40,687 bases of DNA from Paraburkholderia aspalathi. GTDB lineage: Bacteria > Pseudomonadota > Gammaproteobacteria > Burkholderiales > Burkholderiaceae. Every line of letters starts with the position of its first letter. Within the stretch, counting starts at the first letter, position 1. Where the stretch lies: contig NZ_FPBH01000054.1 in assembly GCF_900116445.1 (NCBI RefSeq), positions 1-40,687 of the forward strand. The letters are read 5' to 3'. A program made the position numbers and the translations under genes. This document shows, in pieces, positions 33,661-40,687 of the stretch. Below the pieces are notes generated by a model. That model saw nothing but the letters and a program-made list of their open reading frames with translations. It was not told the DNA's origin and ran no database searches.

Positions 33661-35376
33661 TCACCCGATACCGGTCCCGAACGCATCCGCGATCTGCCTG
33701 GCCCTACTGGTTTCGTCGCTATGCAGATAGATTGATGTCGTCGAGATCGAGGCGTGCCGCAGGTTGTCGCGCACCGTCGTAAGTTCTGCACCGTTCGCAA
33801 GCGCAAATGTCGCGTGGGTGTGCCTCATCCAGTGCGTGCTCGCCCGGCGCAGCTTGTCTGCAAGCGACGGATGATCATCTGCGACGAGCTTCGCCGCCTC
33901 CTGGAAGAACCGACGCAGCACGGCCCAGAGGCGCACGCTGCTAATAGCTCCGGCAGCGTCCTCGTCCAGGCTGCCAATTAGTGGAGTATCCAATTGCCAG
34001 CGCGCCAGCGTGACCGGCAACCCTCTGGCAAGCAGATACTGCGAAAGCGCGTTCCAGGCCAGTGGTGGCAGTACGACCTTCCCGCTCTTGCTGCCTTTGC
34101 CCTGAACACGTAGCCAATACTCTCCACGTGGACCGACTTCGACATCCCTCAGTTTCGCCGCCACCAATTCGCCCGCGCGCAATCCGGTCGCGAAACCGAC
34201 ATCGAGCAGGAACCGCAGACGTTGTGCTGCCCGCTCGCTCCAGCCATAGGACCACTCGAGTCCATCGGCGATTGTGCGGACCAGCGTCCATTCGCCTTCC
34301 GTAAACGCTCGTGACGCATCAAAGTCCGCCGTTTTGCCTCCGTCCCTCACCTTTATCCCAGCGAACGGATTGGCCAGCAAATACCGCTGTTCGATCAGCC
34401 AGCGAAACAGCGCACCAGTGATGGAAAGCGCATGAGCAACCGAGCGCGCTGAGAGATCTCCCGCAAACGGCCGCCACTCCGGTGAGCTACGGGGCCGTAG
34501 AGGCCCCACCCATCTCTCCGCGGGTGTAGGCCGGCGCAAAAACGCCCGGTAGGCGACCGCATCCTCCGTTGTCAGCGACGACAGCGCCCGACCACGTTCG
34601 ACAATCGCCCACAGGATCAAGCGTTCCGCCTCCTTGCGATAGGTGCGCTGCGTCGCCGCCGATTCGTGCAGCGACAGCCAGGCCTGCACCGCCTCGTAGT
34701 CGTTGTCGGCCGCGAGTACGCAGGTTTCGCGCGGCGCACGGAAAGAACCGCTGGAGCCATCGACTTCCCGCGGGAGGCGAAGACCTTCCCACGGCACGAC
34801 GCTGCCGGCACGGGTCGTCGCAATGAGCGCGCGAGCGCGCTCGGTCAGCGCCGGATGCGCTGCGAAGAATGCCTCGATCTGCTTCGCGCAGGTGACGCCG
34901 AGTCCGGGAATCGCCCTCCACCACTGCCGGCGACGAGGTGTGCGCACCGTCAGGTCAGCCAGCGTCGTGATGCCGTGTGCCTGCAACGCGCGTGCGACCC
35001 GCTCCCGGAACCACCGCTCAACCGGGTCTGAACTCACGGGCTCCGGCGGCTTTCCGTATCTCAATACCTCGATGGCCTGCGCGACAGGCTTCGTATGCCG
35101 CGCACGCTCAGCAACCGGGTGCCCCATCAGCGTAGCCAGATCCTCGCGCTTCGCCCGACGCGCCACCAACACAAGGGCCCGCCGGATCTGCCCGAGCACG
35201 CCACGCGCCGAACGGCCCTGCCTCAGCCGCCCCGGTAGATACCGGTTGACGGCGCCTCGCGTCGACATGCCGGCGTACCACGCCCTCAAGACCGCTATCT
35301 CGTCAGCATCGGGGAAACCTGCCGGTGTAGCAGCGTCCTGGAGAGCCGGTATCGTGAGGCGCGTTTTCATAACCAT
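33661..35376 (-). CDS. tyrosine recombinase with long N-terminal domain
   Basis: A 571-residue tyrosine recombinase. The catalytic residues are Arg400 (TGLRAGEL), Lys427 or Lys430 (GKGSKSGKV), His515 and Arg518 (HWMRHTHAT), His541 (LRHASIS) and Tyr550 (TSIYLHS), so it should be active. Residues 1-200 form an extra N-terminal region (LRAWYAGMSTRGAVNRYLPG, then TLADLTVRTPRRRQWWRAIP) that I associate with the 'phage integrase protein' domain of Burkholderia island integrases. Residues about 225-335 are the core-binding domain. It could insert the surrounding island or a separate unit, or resolve cointegrates. No att repeat was found. High GC, unlike the tns genes. It is divergent from the plus-strand group at 35.6-37.4 kb. 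Confidence 0.88.
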   Translation of the reverse strand: MVMKTRLTIPALQDAATPAGFPDADEIAVLRAWYAGMSTRGAVNRYLPGRLRQGRSARGVLGQIRRALVLVARRAKREDLATLMGHPVAERARHTKPVAQAIEVLRYGKPPEPVSSDPVERWFRERVARALQAHGITTLADLTVRTPRRRQWWRAIPGLGVTCAKQIEAFFAAHPALTERARALIATTRAGSVVPWEGLRLPREVDGSSGSFRAPRETCVLAADNDYEAVQAWLSLHESAATQRTYRKEAERLILWAIVERGRALSSLTTEDAVAYRAFLRRPTPAERWVGPLRPRSSPEWRPFAGDLSARSVAHALSITGALFRWLIEQRYLLANPFAGIKVRDGGKTADFDASRAFTEGEWTLVRTIADGLEWSYGWSERAAQRLRFLLDVGFATGLRAGELVAAKLRDVEVGPRGEYWLRVQGKGSKSGKVVLPPLAWNALSQYLLARGLPVTLARWQLDTPLIGSLDEDAAGAISSVRLWAVLRRFFQEAAKLVADDHPSLADKLRRASTHWMRHTHATFALANGAELTTVRDNLRHASISTTSIYLHSDETSRARQIADAFGTGIG

Positions 35377-35676
35377 GAGTTTATGGCAAAAAAACAGCTA
35401 TTAAGATAAAAAGGGTTATCTCAATGCCTGCAACGAAAATGCTGTAACTTGCGCGCAATCAGAACGTGTCTTTAGGTTTTGGTTAAGACGCGGGTGCTGG
35501 GTAAGAATAGCGCGTGCCGGACTTGGCAAGACTGTCTCCCGAAGATTCGTATAGCGCTCAATAGCGCTTTCGGCCTACTCGCAACAGATGGACCGCGTCG
35601 ACGTGGTCAAGCGGCTTCCGGTGGTCTACGATTTCCTCTAAGCACGGAGAACGAATCTCGCGGTGAGGAGCAGAAA
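35377..35676. promoter_or_regulatory. divergent promoter region with AGATAA dyad
   Basis: 300 bases between the recombinase and the BPSL0761-type gene. At 35404-35421 lies AGATAA-N6-TTATCT, a perfect 6-base inverted repeat just upstream of the recombinase start. It could be an operator for a regulator such as the HTH protein encoded at 35952. The rest is GC-rich, with no gene supported. Confidence 0.4.
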
Positions 35677-35877
35677 ATGACAACTGCATATGAGCGCACC
35701 AACGCTGTCGTCGAAACCCGCGAGTTCTTACGGACGCTCGCCTCATCCGGCAACGCAGCTCCGGTGGGTGACGTCCAGCCAATGGCGGAACGGCTACTTC
35801 GGCACTACCCACTTGACGTAGACCTTGCGGTTTCCGCCGCAGCTCTCCCGGGCCTCTGGGCAGAACCGGGACAGTAA
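35677..35877 (+). CDS. BPSL0761-family small protein
   Basis: A 66-residue protein from ATG 35677, with GAGGAG at 35665-35670. It reads MTTAYERTNAVVETREFLRT and later ERLLRHYPLDVDLAVSA, the signature of the BPSL0761 family. This family of short helical proteins is common in Burkholderia and related genomes. The function is unknown. Members often sit in mobile regions near regulators. It leads a plus-strand group with the HTH-HAD gene, 74 bases on. Confidence 0.75.
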   Translation: MTTAYERTNAVVETREFLRTLASSGNAAPVGDVQPMAERLLRHYPLDVDLAVSAAALPGLWAEPGQ

Positions 35878-35951
35878 TAGCATGCCCACGGCCCTATCTC
35901 ACACATCACGGTGAGTAACCGAGAAGGCTAGCATTCCCAAGCATCGACGCC

Positions 35952-36845
35952 ATGTCTCCTATCTCTTCGCGACCACATGCCAGCCCAAACCCGCTGGCCT
36001 TCAACCTTCAGACACTCGGACAGCTTGTCCGGAACAAGCGTGCCAGCTGCGACCTCAATTTACTCGACGCTGCGGACTCGATAGGTATCTCCCGAGGAAT
36101 ACTTACTCGCATCGAAAATGGAAAATCTGTTGGAACCGAACGCTTGTTCAAGGTGCTCAAAGATTTCGGCCTTGTCATGCTGGTTATGCCAAATGGCGAG
36201 GCCGATGTCGTCTTAGAAGCTCTCGGCCATACCGTGAACTGGTATGACGTCATGGCGAGCCAGTCACCTGCTACGAAGATTGGTCGAAGGCCGAGCCTCA
36301 CACTGGATAGGACCACCCCGACCCTTTTCGTCGACTACGATGGAACACTCCACGCTGGCCACGCGCTCATTGATACCGCCGGCCAGATAACGCTCGACTC
36401 CGGTCGCGCATTGTTCGAGTTTGTGCCGCTGCTGGTTGAGATGCTTGAGCCGTATCCGTCTGTAGAAATCGTGCTCACCACTTCGTGGTTAGCAACGCTG
36501 CCAGAGGACAAGGTCATCTCGTACCTGCCTGCAGAACTGGCACGACGAGTAGTCGGCACAACCCAGGGTCGGAAAGCCCGATTTAGCTACTTACGGGACG
36601 GCACCGGGCGCACCGACATTATTACTAGCTATGCGTTCGGCAAACGCTTGTTGCATTGGCTCGCAATCGATGATTCCGTGTACGGCGCTGACCGTTTCGG
36701 ATACGAACCCGGCGAGCTGACGGCGAACTTTGTACTCCTCGACTCAACGCGTGGCATCAGCGATGAAGGCGCCCAGCAGCGTATCCGCGATTGGCTGGTC
36801 GAGGCACATAAGGACAATTGCACCCAGCGGGGCCAGACGAGTTGA
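35952..36845 (+). CDS. HTH-HAD fusion protein
   Basis: A 297-residue protein with two parts. Residues about 20-80 are an XRE-type helix-turn-helix (LVRNKRASCDLNLLDAADSI, then GISRGILTRIENGK) that resembles HipB-like antitoxins. Residues about 122-285 are a HAD-type phosphatase or kinase domain: motif I LFVDYDGTLH with Asp128 and Asp130, motif II LTTSW at 175-179, and the acidic motif IV LAIDDS. This HAD type resembles the domain named for 'Swiss Army Knife' RNA repair proteins. A DNA-binding head on such a HAD is unusual. It may be a self-regulated RNA- or nucleotide-phosphate enzyme, possibly a toxin-antitoxin or defence part; this is inference. No clear ribosome binding site at 35952. Confidence 0.7.
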   Translation: MSPISSRPHASPNPLAFNLQTLGQLVRNKRASCDLNLLDAADSIGISRGILTRIENGKSVGTERLFKVLKDFGLVMLVMPNGEADVVLEALGHTVNWYDVMASQSPATKIGRRPSLTLDRTTPTLFVDYDGTLHAGHALIDTAGQITLDSGRALFEFVPLLVEMLEPYPSVEIVLTTSWLATLPEDKVISYLPAELARRVVGTTQGRKARFSYLRDGTGRTDIITSYAFGKRLLHWLAIDDSVYGADRFGYEPGELTANFVLLDSTRGISDEGAQQRIRDWLVEAHKDNCTQRGQTS

Positions 36846-36924
36846 TTCAGACGCAGCATATCCACGTCCCAGGTCAGCATTGGCTTGTTCATTTCTCAAC
36901 CGCCATAGGACGGAGGTGTCTCCC

Positions 36925-37374
36925 ATGCTTAAAGTAACAGTCGAACTTTGGCCGGGCGGCCGCGAGAGCGGTAGCCGGGTGTTGGCAACGGCAAAGATTG
37001 GCCGAGTTAAGAATGGCGCGCTAGCAGACTACAGGGTCGAACTGCACGAAGACGTGCAGGGAGAAATTGCCACAGCGGCCCTGCACGACTACCCACGCTA
37101 CGCCTCGACTCTATGGGACCTCGTAGCTCGGGCAATCGCCATTGCGCTGACCGGGAAGGAGGAACTGCCCCCACGCCCTCAACAACTCGATGTTCCCGTT
37201 CGTACCTCCGGCAATACGCCCTATGTGCGCTTTCGGGAGATACCGGAACCTGCGCGAAGCCTGTTCAAAAAACGTATGGCGTTTTCGACACGCCCATTAA
37301 TTGACGAGGACCCGGAGCCCATGGATTGCGCTTACGCGTGGGATTGGCGCGATTTTCTGGATGGCGGCAGATAG
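36925..37374 (+). CDS. unknown protein with N-terminal ELWPGG motif
   Basis: A 149-residue soluble protein from ATG 36925, with GGAGGT at 36912-36917. Residues 1-90 (MLKVTVELWPGGRESGSRVL and on) look like a compact beta domain of a type I recall from proteobacterial mobile elements and phages. The C-terminal part ends MDCAYAWDWRDFLDGG, which looks structured and conserved. Function unknown. It follows the HTH-HAD gene by 79 bases on the same strand and may share its promoter. Confidence 0.6.
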   Translation: MLKVTVELWPGGRESGSRVLATAKIGRVKNGALADYRVELHEDVQGEIATAALHDYPRYASTLWDLVARAIAIALTGKEELPPRPQQLDVPVRTSGNTPYVRFREIPEPARSLFKKRMAFSTRPLIDEDPEPMDCAYAWDWRDFLDGGR

Positions 37375-37519
37375 TGCCATGGAACCTGACCATGACGCTC
37401 CTGGTTTGATAGGGAGTGTCAGGTAGTCACTGGGCGAGTTCATGCCACGCCGTCGATGGCATCTGGTCCGTTGCACGCGCGGCGGCCCGCAAGGTAGTCT
37501 CAATCGGGGACAAACACGG

Positions 37520-38011
37520 TCACATGGACGCAGCCCACACCGCTCCGTCCTCCGCAGCAAACTCAAACATCTCCCGCAAAAGCTCGTAGTTTTCGTAAAA
37601 CGACTCGTCGCCATTCCCAAGTGGTCGCGCCTTCGCAAGCGGCTCCCAAATAGCGAAGTCAGCAGCAAGCTTTGCGCAGGCGACTGGTCCGTAAACGGTG
37701 AAGCCGCTAAATTGGAACAGCTCGCGGAACGGCCCCGGCTCACCCGCATCAGATCGCCGATAGTCGTAGCGCACTAAGTCCGCCAGCTTATCGATCCGGT
37801 CCGAAAATTGGTAGATATTGTGCGCAACGCTGTAATAGCAGTCCTCCGCGAATTGATACACAGCACCAACCTCTAACCCTTCGATGAATCGGGGCCACTC
37901 GGACTCAACAGGAATCTCGAGGACGTCCCTTTCGGTCAGACCAGGAAAGTCATCGCCAACAGCACCATCCAGCTTTTTCAATCCTCTACAGGATACAAAT
38001 AAAAGGCTCAT
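37520..38011 (-). CDS. unknown acidic protein
   Basis: A 163-residue acidic, aromatic-rich protein with a strong ribosome binding site (AAGGAGGT, 5 bases before ATG 38011). It has no signal or membrane segment. The part FAEDCYYSVAHNIYQF and the C-terminal NYELLREMFEFAAEDG suggest an alpha/beta fold. The size and negative charge resemble toxin-immunity or anti-toxin proteins, but no family is recognised. It is followed on the plus side by the convergent ELWPGG gene. Its GC is lower than that of the recombinase group. Confidence 0.6.
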   Translation of the reverse strand: MSLLFVSCRGLKKLDGAVGDDFPGLTERDVLEIPVESEWPRFIEGLEVGAVYQFAEDCYYSVAHNIYQFSDRIDKLADLVRYDYRRSDAGEPGPFRELFQFSGFTVYGPVACAKLAADFAIWEPLAKARPLGNGDESFYENYELLREMFEFAAEDGAVWAASM

Positions 38012-38096
38012 AACCTACCTCCTTAAGTTGATCGCTGGAACGCTAGTCGTCACGAGACACCGCAGTTGTCCAAAGGCAGCGCCAGCTCTTCGTTAT

Positions 38097-38129
38097 AAAA
38101 AATACGCGACCACCGGTCGCGTATTTTTT
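38097..38129. terminator. bidirectional hairpin terminator
   Basis: Perfect 15-base arms AAAAAATACGCGACC / GGTCGCGTATTTTTT around a 3-base loop. The GC core with A and T tracts suits Rho-independent termination on both strands. It lies 24 bases beyond the stop of the 38153-38809 gene and insulates it from the gene at 38011. Confidence 0.85.
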
Positions 38130-38152
38130 GAGAATGTTGTCGATATGACCTT

Positions 38153-38809
38153 TCAGATCAGAACGAGCCTTCCATGAGGCGCCTTAACAACCACCGGCTT
38201 CTTCACCAAAAGCTCCTCGTAGGCCACTGCCTCGAATTGCTCTGTCAATAACGCGCTCGCAAAGACGTGCTCCAAAGGCACTCCTGGAATATCCGTAGTA
38301 GCCTGCAGCGGCACGAAGCCTGTGCTCAAACCCGACATCGCGCGCCAATCGTGAGCGGTTACAACGCGCCGCGGAGCTGCTCGATACTTCTCATCGGTAA
38401 GTAGGCTAGGCCCTATGCCCATGGACAGGAACGCAATGTCCCATCTACCTCCCTTATCGATTTTCAACCCGATCGGCACCCGACCGGCGCCACGCCACTT
38501 ATCGATAGCCGCCCACAGTTCAGGGTCGGTCATTTCGGCAAGCCAATAAAACAGCACGCCGTCAAGTTGCAGTCGGATCGTCATCAGCATACCGTCCTCA
38601 AGCTCTATGTGACCGAAACCAAAATTCCCACGCTCTCCACTGGTTCCGAGACAACGAGCCTCGCTTAGACGTAGAGGAAAAGTCAGAAACGGCATGTCGT
38701 CCGGCAAACCAGCAGCCATCTTGGGCCGATCGCCGAATGAGCTGAGCTCTTCCAAACGACCGAGAGCTACAGGGACAAGACCACTGATAATTTGATTCAT
38801 CTGTTTCAT
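38153..38809 (-). CDS. unknown protein
   Basis: About 218 residues from ATG 38809, which has GGAA 7 bases upstream; a start at 38839 would add ten residues without a binding site. It is soluble, with strands such as VPIGLKIDKGGRWDIAF in the middle and a hydrophobic C-terminus VVVKAPHGRLVLI. No motif or family recognised. Upstream lies a TTAGTTGACTCAATTAA dyad, and the gene ends in a strong terminator, so it seems to be its own transcription unit. It could be cargo such as a defence or immunity gene, but nothing in the sequence proves it. Confidence 0.6.
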   Translation of the reverse strand: MKQMNQIISGLVPVALGRLEELSSFGDRPKMAAGLPDDMPFLTFPLRLSEARCLGTSGERGNFGFGHIELEDGMLMTIRLQLDGVLFYWLAEMTDPELWAAIDKWRGAGRVPIGLKIDKGGRWDIAFLSMGIGPSLLTDEKYRAAPRRVVTAHDWRAMSGLSTGFVPLQATTDIPGVPLEHVFASALLTEQFEAVAYEELLVKKPVVVKAPHGRLVLI

Positions 38810-38826
38810 CGCTATTTCCAATAAGA

Positions 38827-38843
38827 TTAGTTGACTCAATTAA
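38827..38843. repeat. TTARTTGAC repeat 2 (dyad)
   Basis: TTAGTTGACTCAATTAA is a near-palindrome (arms TTAGTTGA / TCAATTAA, one mismatch). It stands just upstream of the start of the unknown gene at 38809 and is placed to act as an operator or promoter element. Confidence 0.4.
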
Positions 38844-39169
38844 CGTGACCCGGATTTCTCGAGCCACACTTTTCCGCGGAACAGTTATCATTGCCCGGCT
38901 TGCCTGGTATTGGTTAACGCTCGCAAACCTGTATAGCGCTGCGCAAGCGCCATGACCACATCGTCACCATTGAAAATAGCTGCACGCATCCTTCCGATTA
39001 GCAGGAGTCGCTCAAGGAGCCGTGCCAATGGATAATTCCACTTCGCCATTCAGCGAACCTCGCTCGTCGGCGCGCCTGACAGGTTATTTATATCATCGAA
39101 AAAAGGACAAGCCCATTCGCTTTCTGAGAATATTTTAAAACAAAACTATCTCTATAAAAACTCACTGTA

Positions 39170-39179
39170 TTAATTGACT
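39170..39179 (+). repeat. TTARTTGAC repeat 3
   Basis: TTAATTGACT within an AT-rich patch, preceded by TAT as in copies 1 and 4. No gene starts close by on the same strand. Confidence 0.35.
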
Positions 39180-39693
39180 AGTTTTCAAAGGTCTTTTTCT
39201 GGCGCACACGAGCTTGATGGAGACTTCGCCGCAACATCCAGCGTCAGGGATGCGTTGATCGACCCGCGGCCCCTTTGCAACGGGCCAGGTAAGGTCAACA
39301 CGGGATGCGGCCGGCACCGACGCAGGAACGGTATAGGAGCCCCGTTGGAGAGACACGGTAACTACGGCTAAAAATGGCGACGAGCAGGCCATGCAAACAC
39401 TTTTCGATGGAGGTGCTGCTGCTCTCGTGCAGAAGAATGACCGGTCGTCCCGATTGGCTGCGCACCGGCTTCTTAACTTCTCTCATACTTCAAAGCCGAG
39501 ATTCAAGTGGACTTCTTGTAACGATGTGGCGACTTAACACCTTTAAATGTTGACGCGCGCTAGGACGGACAACTGCCCAACACTACTGCGGCCACGGGGC
39601 GCATCGGAATGTTGAGGCCGCGAAGCTTCGCCCACCCGCAGCCGCCCCATTCCTGTTCATGCACAAAAATTACCGAGCCGAAAACTCAGCTTA

Positions 39694-39703
39694 TTAATTG
39701 ACA
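39694..39703 (+). repeat. TTARTTGAC repeat 4
   Basis: TTAATTGACA with ATTAAA 17 bases downstream, on the strand of the gene at 39903. It could be a -35/-10 pair for that gene with a leader of about 170 bases. Confidence 0.35.
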
Positions 39704-39902
39704 CTATTTATAATTAAAAAATTAAAATCAAAAATATGCAAAATAAGCCTTTCGAATCGTTATGCATGATGCTATCTTAAAACGAATGGCGGAGGCTGTC
39801 GTTAAATACTTGAAAAGGAAAAGCCTCACGATCCACCATAAAGTCACAATTCGCACCAATTGAAATCAAATAAATATTGAAATTCCCTCAGAAACCAAAT
39901 CT

Positions 39903-40631
39903 ATGGCAATCCACACATATCTCATGGTAGACGGTTATCCGTTTGCCCAATCGCGGCACATGTTCTACGACTCCTGGTACTTCACTCCCGACGACAGGGT
40001 TATCAGGACTCGCACGGTTGGAGAGCGAAACACGACAATCCAAGGTCTGCCGGACGACCGGGAGGAATGGGATCGCCCAGAAACAGATTATCTATATCTC
40101 ACGAAAGCTGATGATCTCCGCCGTCGCCTGAATCGCGCCGGGTTCAGTCGCACGACGTTGGAGCTCGAGTTCCTCAAATACACTTCAGAAGTCTTCAGGC
40201 AAGAGGAGCCGCCCTATTTTTTTGGCCCGTGGATCTATGATTCCGATGAGCACGGACCAATGGCGCGTGCCGAAGCTTTCAGAAATGCGACCCTTGATGA
40301 TTGGCTCAGTGCATTGAAAAAAACGATGGACTCTGGTGTGACTTCGTTCAATAGAAGCTACCAAGATATTCCCGAAGATACTCTCGCCGAGATCATTACT
40401 GGTCGAGATTTTCCGCGTTTCAGAAGCATTTCGCCTGAACATTCTGTGCTGGGATTTCCATGTACCTCGCTGGAATGCATGGCGATTGCGATGTTGGAGT
40501 TGGTCCCTGATGACGCCGAATGCGTTGTAAATGTAAGCAGCTTCGTCCATTACGGCTATACAAATGAATTCAATGATCTTCTTCAGTCAATGGTAAGCGC
40601 GCGATTTCGCACACCTAGCTTCCGTTATTGA
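39903..40631 (+). CDS. unknown protein, possibly HEPN/Toprim-associated N-domain
   Basis: A 242-residue soluble, acidic and aromatic-rich protein. It opens MAIHTYLMVDGYPFAQSRHM, followed by a YFTPDDRV-like strand. This layout reminds me of the N-terminal domain of HEPN/Toprim-associated proteins found in bacterial defence islands, but I cannot confirm it, and no catalytic motif is visible. The C-terminal part has a helical pattern and FPCTSLECMAIAMLELVP. It has no signal or membrane segment. It is a single gene with AT-rich DNA upstream, no strong ribosome binding site, and a long hairpin directly after the stop. Confidence 0.6.
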   Translation: MAIHTYLMVDGYPFAQSRHMFYDSWYFTPDDRVIRTRTVGERNTTIQGLPDDREEWDRPETDYLYLTKADDLRRRLNRAGFSRTTLELEFLKYTSEVFRQEEPPYFFGPWIYDSDEHGPMARAEAFRNATLDDWLSALKKTMDSGVTSFNRSYQDIPEDTLAEIITGRDFPRFRSISPEHSVLGFPCTSLECMAIAMLELVPDDAECVVNVSSFVHYGYTNEFNDLLQSMVSARFRTPSFRY

Positions 40632-40641
40632 TAAGGCTCAC

Positions 40642-40676
40642 GATTGCGTCCGCAACCCAACTTTGCGGACGCAATC
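40642..40676. terminator. hairpin terminator at the end of the window
   Basis: Perfect 14-base stem GATTGCGTCCGCAA / TTGCGGACGCAATC with a 7-base loop, 10 bases after the stop at 40631. No T tract follows in the visible bases, so it may be a Rho-assisted or bidirectional terminator. Confidence 0.7.
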
Positions 40677-40687
40677 CATGACAGAAG

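Larger units (their letters stand above)
38840..39902. other. gene-free AT-rich stretch
   Basis: About 1060 bases without a supported gene. It is AT-rich at 39075-39190 and again at 39660-39900, with GC-rich DNA between (39200-39660). Two TTARTTGAC repeats are inside. Short frames (for example minus 39162-39392 and 39295-39486) lack ribosome binding sites and recognisable protein pattern. The final 200 bases should contain the promoter of the gene at 39903. Possibly remnants of mobile DNA. Confidence 0.45.

Noticed and set aside
33393..33782. 129-codon plus-strand ORF upstream of and overlapping the recombinase 3' end
   Set aside because: Its right part is the reverse complement of recombinase coding sequence, and the left part shows no protein pattern.
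39162..39486. Two overlapping minus-strand ORFs of 76 and 63 codons
   Set aside because: Neither has a ribosome binding site or a family pattern; they lie in a GC-rich patch where chance frames are common.
39534..39560. TTAACACCTTTAAATG resembles the inverted left-end repeat (TTAACGCCCTTAATT), as expected for a right transposon end
   Set aside because: 12 of 15 positions match, which can arise by chance in this much AT-rich DNA, and no ACA terminus stands at the distance seen at the left side. Not called as the right end.
24239..40687. CRISPR-associated (guide RNA) transposon
   Set aside because: No cas5, cas6, cas7, cas8 or cas12k-like gene and no regularly spaced repeats were seen in the window; both TniQ proteins are TnsD-sized.

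Overview
The window is high-GC proteobacterial chromosome, most likely from the Burkholderiaceae (Paraburkholderia, Caballeronia or Burkholderia). The basis is the overall base composition, a BPSL0761-type small protein, a tyrosine recombinase with a long N-terminal domain of a kind I associate with Burkholderia islands, and the mix of SYLF, PRC-barrel, Crp-like, GcvA-like LysR and RhlE genes. The species call is inference; no rRNA or tRNA gene was found.

Positions 1-24.2 kb are ordinary chromosome. Region 1-9 kb carries a Crp/Fnr-type regulator, four small stress or envelope genes (SYLF lipoprotein, PRC-barrel protein and two short unknowns), a zinc alcohol dehydrogenase, a very large CheB-CheR-PAS-histidine kinase-receiver hybrid, and a 54-codon internally deleted copy of the Crp-like gene. 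Region 9-14 kb holds a class V aminotransferase, an exported repetitive Pro/Ala/Gln protein and a lipoprotein carboxylesterase. Region 14.7-17.6 kb is a compact three-gene operon (unknown, tautomerase, metallo-beta-lactamase-fold hydrolase) divergent from a LysR regulator. Region 17.6-24.2 kb has a secreted unknown protein, an XRE-cupin regulator, a decayed patch with remnants of an EamA permease and a LivK-type binding protein, the helicase RhlE, an aldo/keto reductase divergent from a TetR regulator, and an MFS transporter gene without its 5' part.

From about 24.24 kb the sequence becomes more AT-rich and holds a Tn7-like transposition module on the minus strand. In order of transcription it is TniQ/TnsD-like no. 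2, TniQ/TnsD-like no. 1, TnsC-like AAA+ ATPase, TnsA-like endonuclease, TnsB-like DDE transposase. The order D-D-C-A-B, running toward the element end, differs from the A-B-C-D(-E) order of Tn7. The left side abuts the truncated MFS gene. A 17/16-nt inverted repeat there encloses a 34-codon ORF with a plausible ribosome binding site. No cas gene or CRISPR array is visible. The other end was not located and may lie outside the window.

From 33.6 kb to the end is island-like cargo: a tyrosine recombinase, a divergent plus-strand group (BPSL0761 family, an HTH-HAD fusion, an 'ELWPGG' protein), then three unknown proteins in more AT-rich DNA with good hairpin terminators. A short motif, TTARTTGAC, recurs in the gene-poor stretches on both sides. 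The Tn7-like module with its reordered genes, paired zinc-finger TniQ proteins and uncharacterised cargo is the most interesting system in the window.
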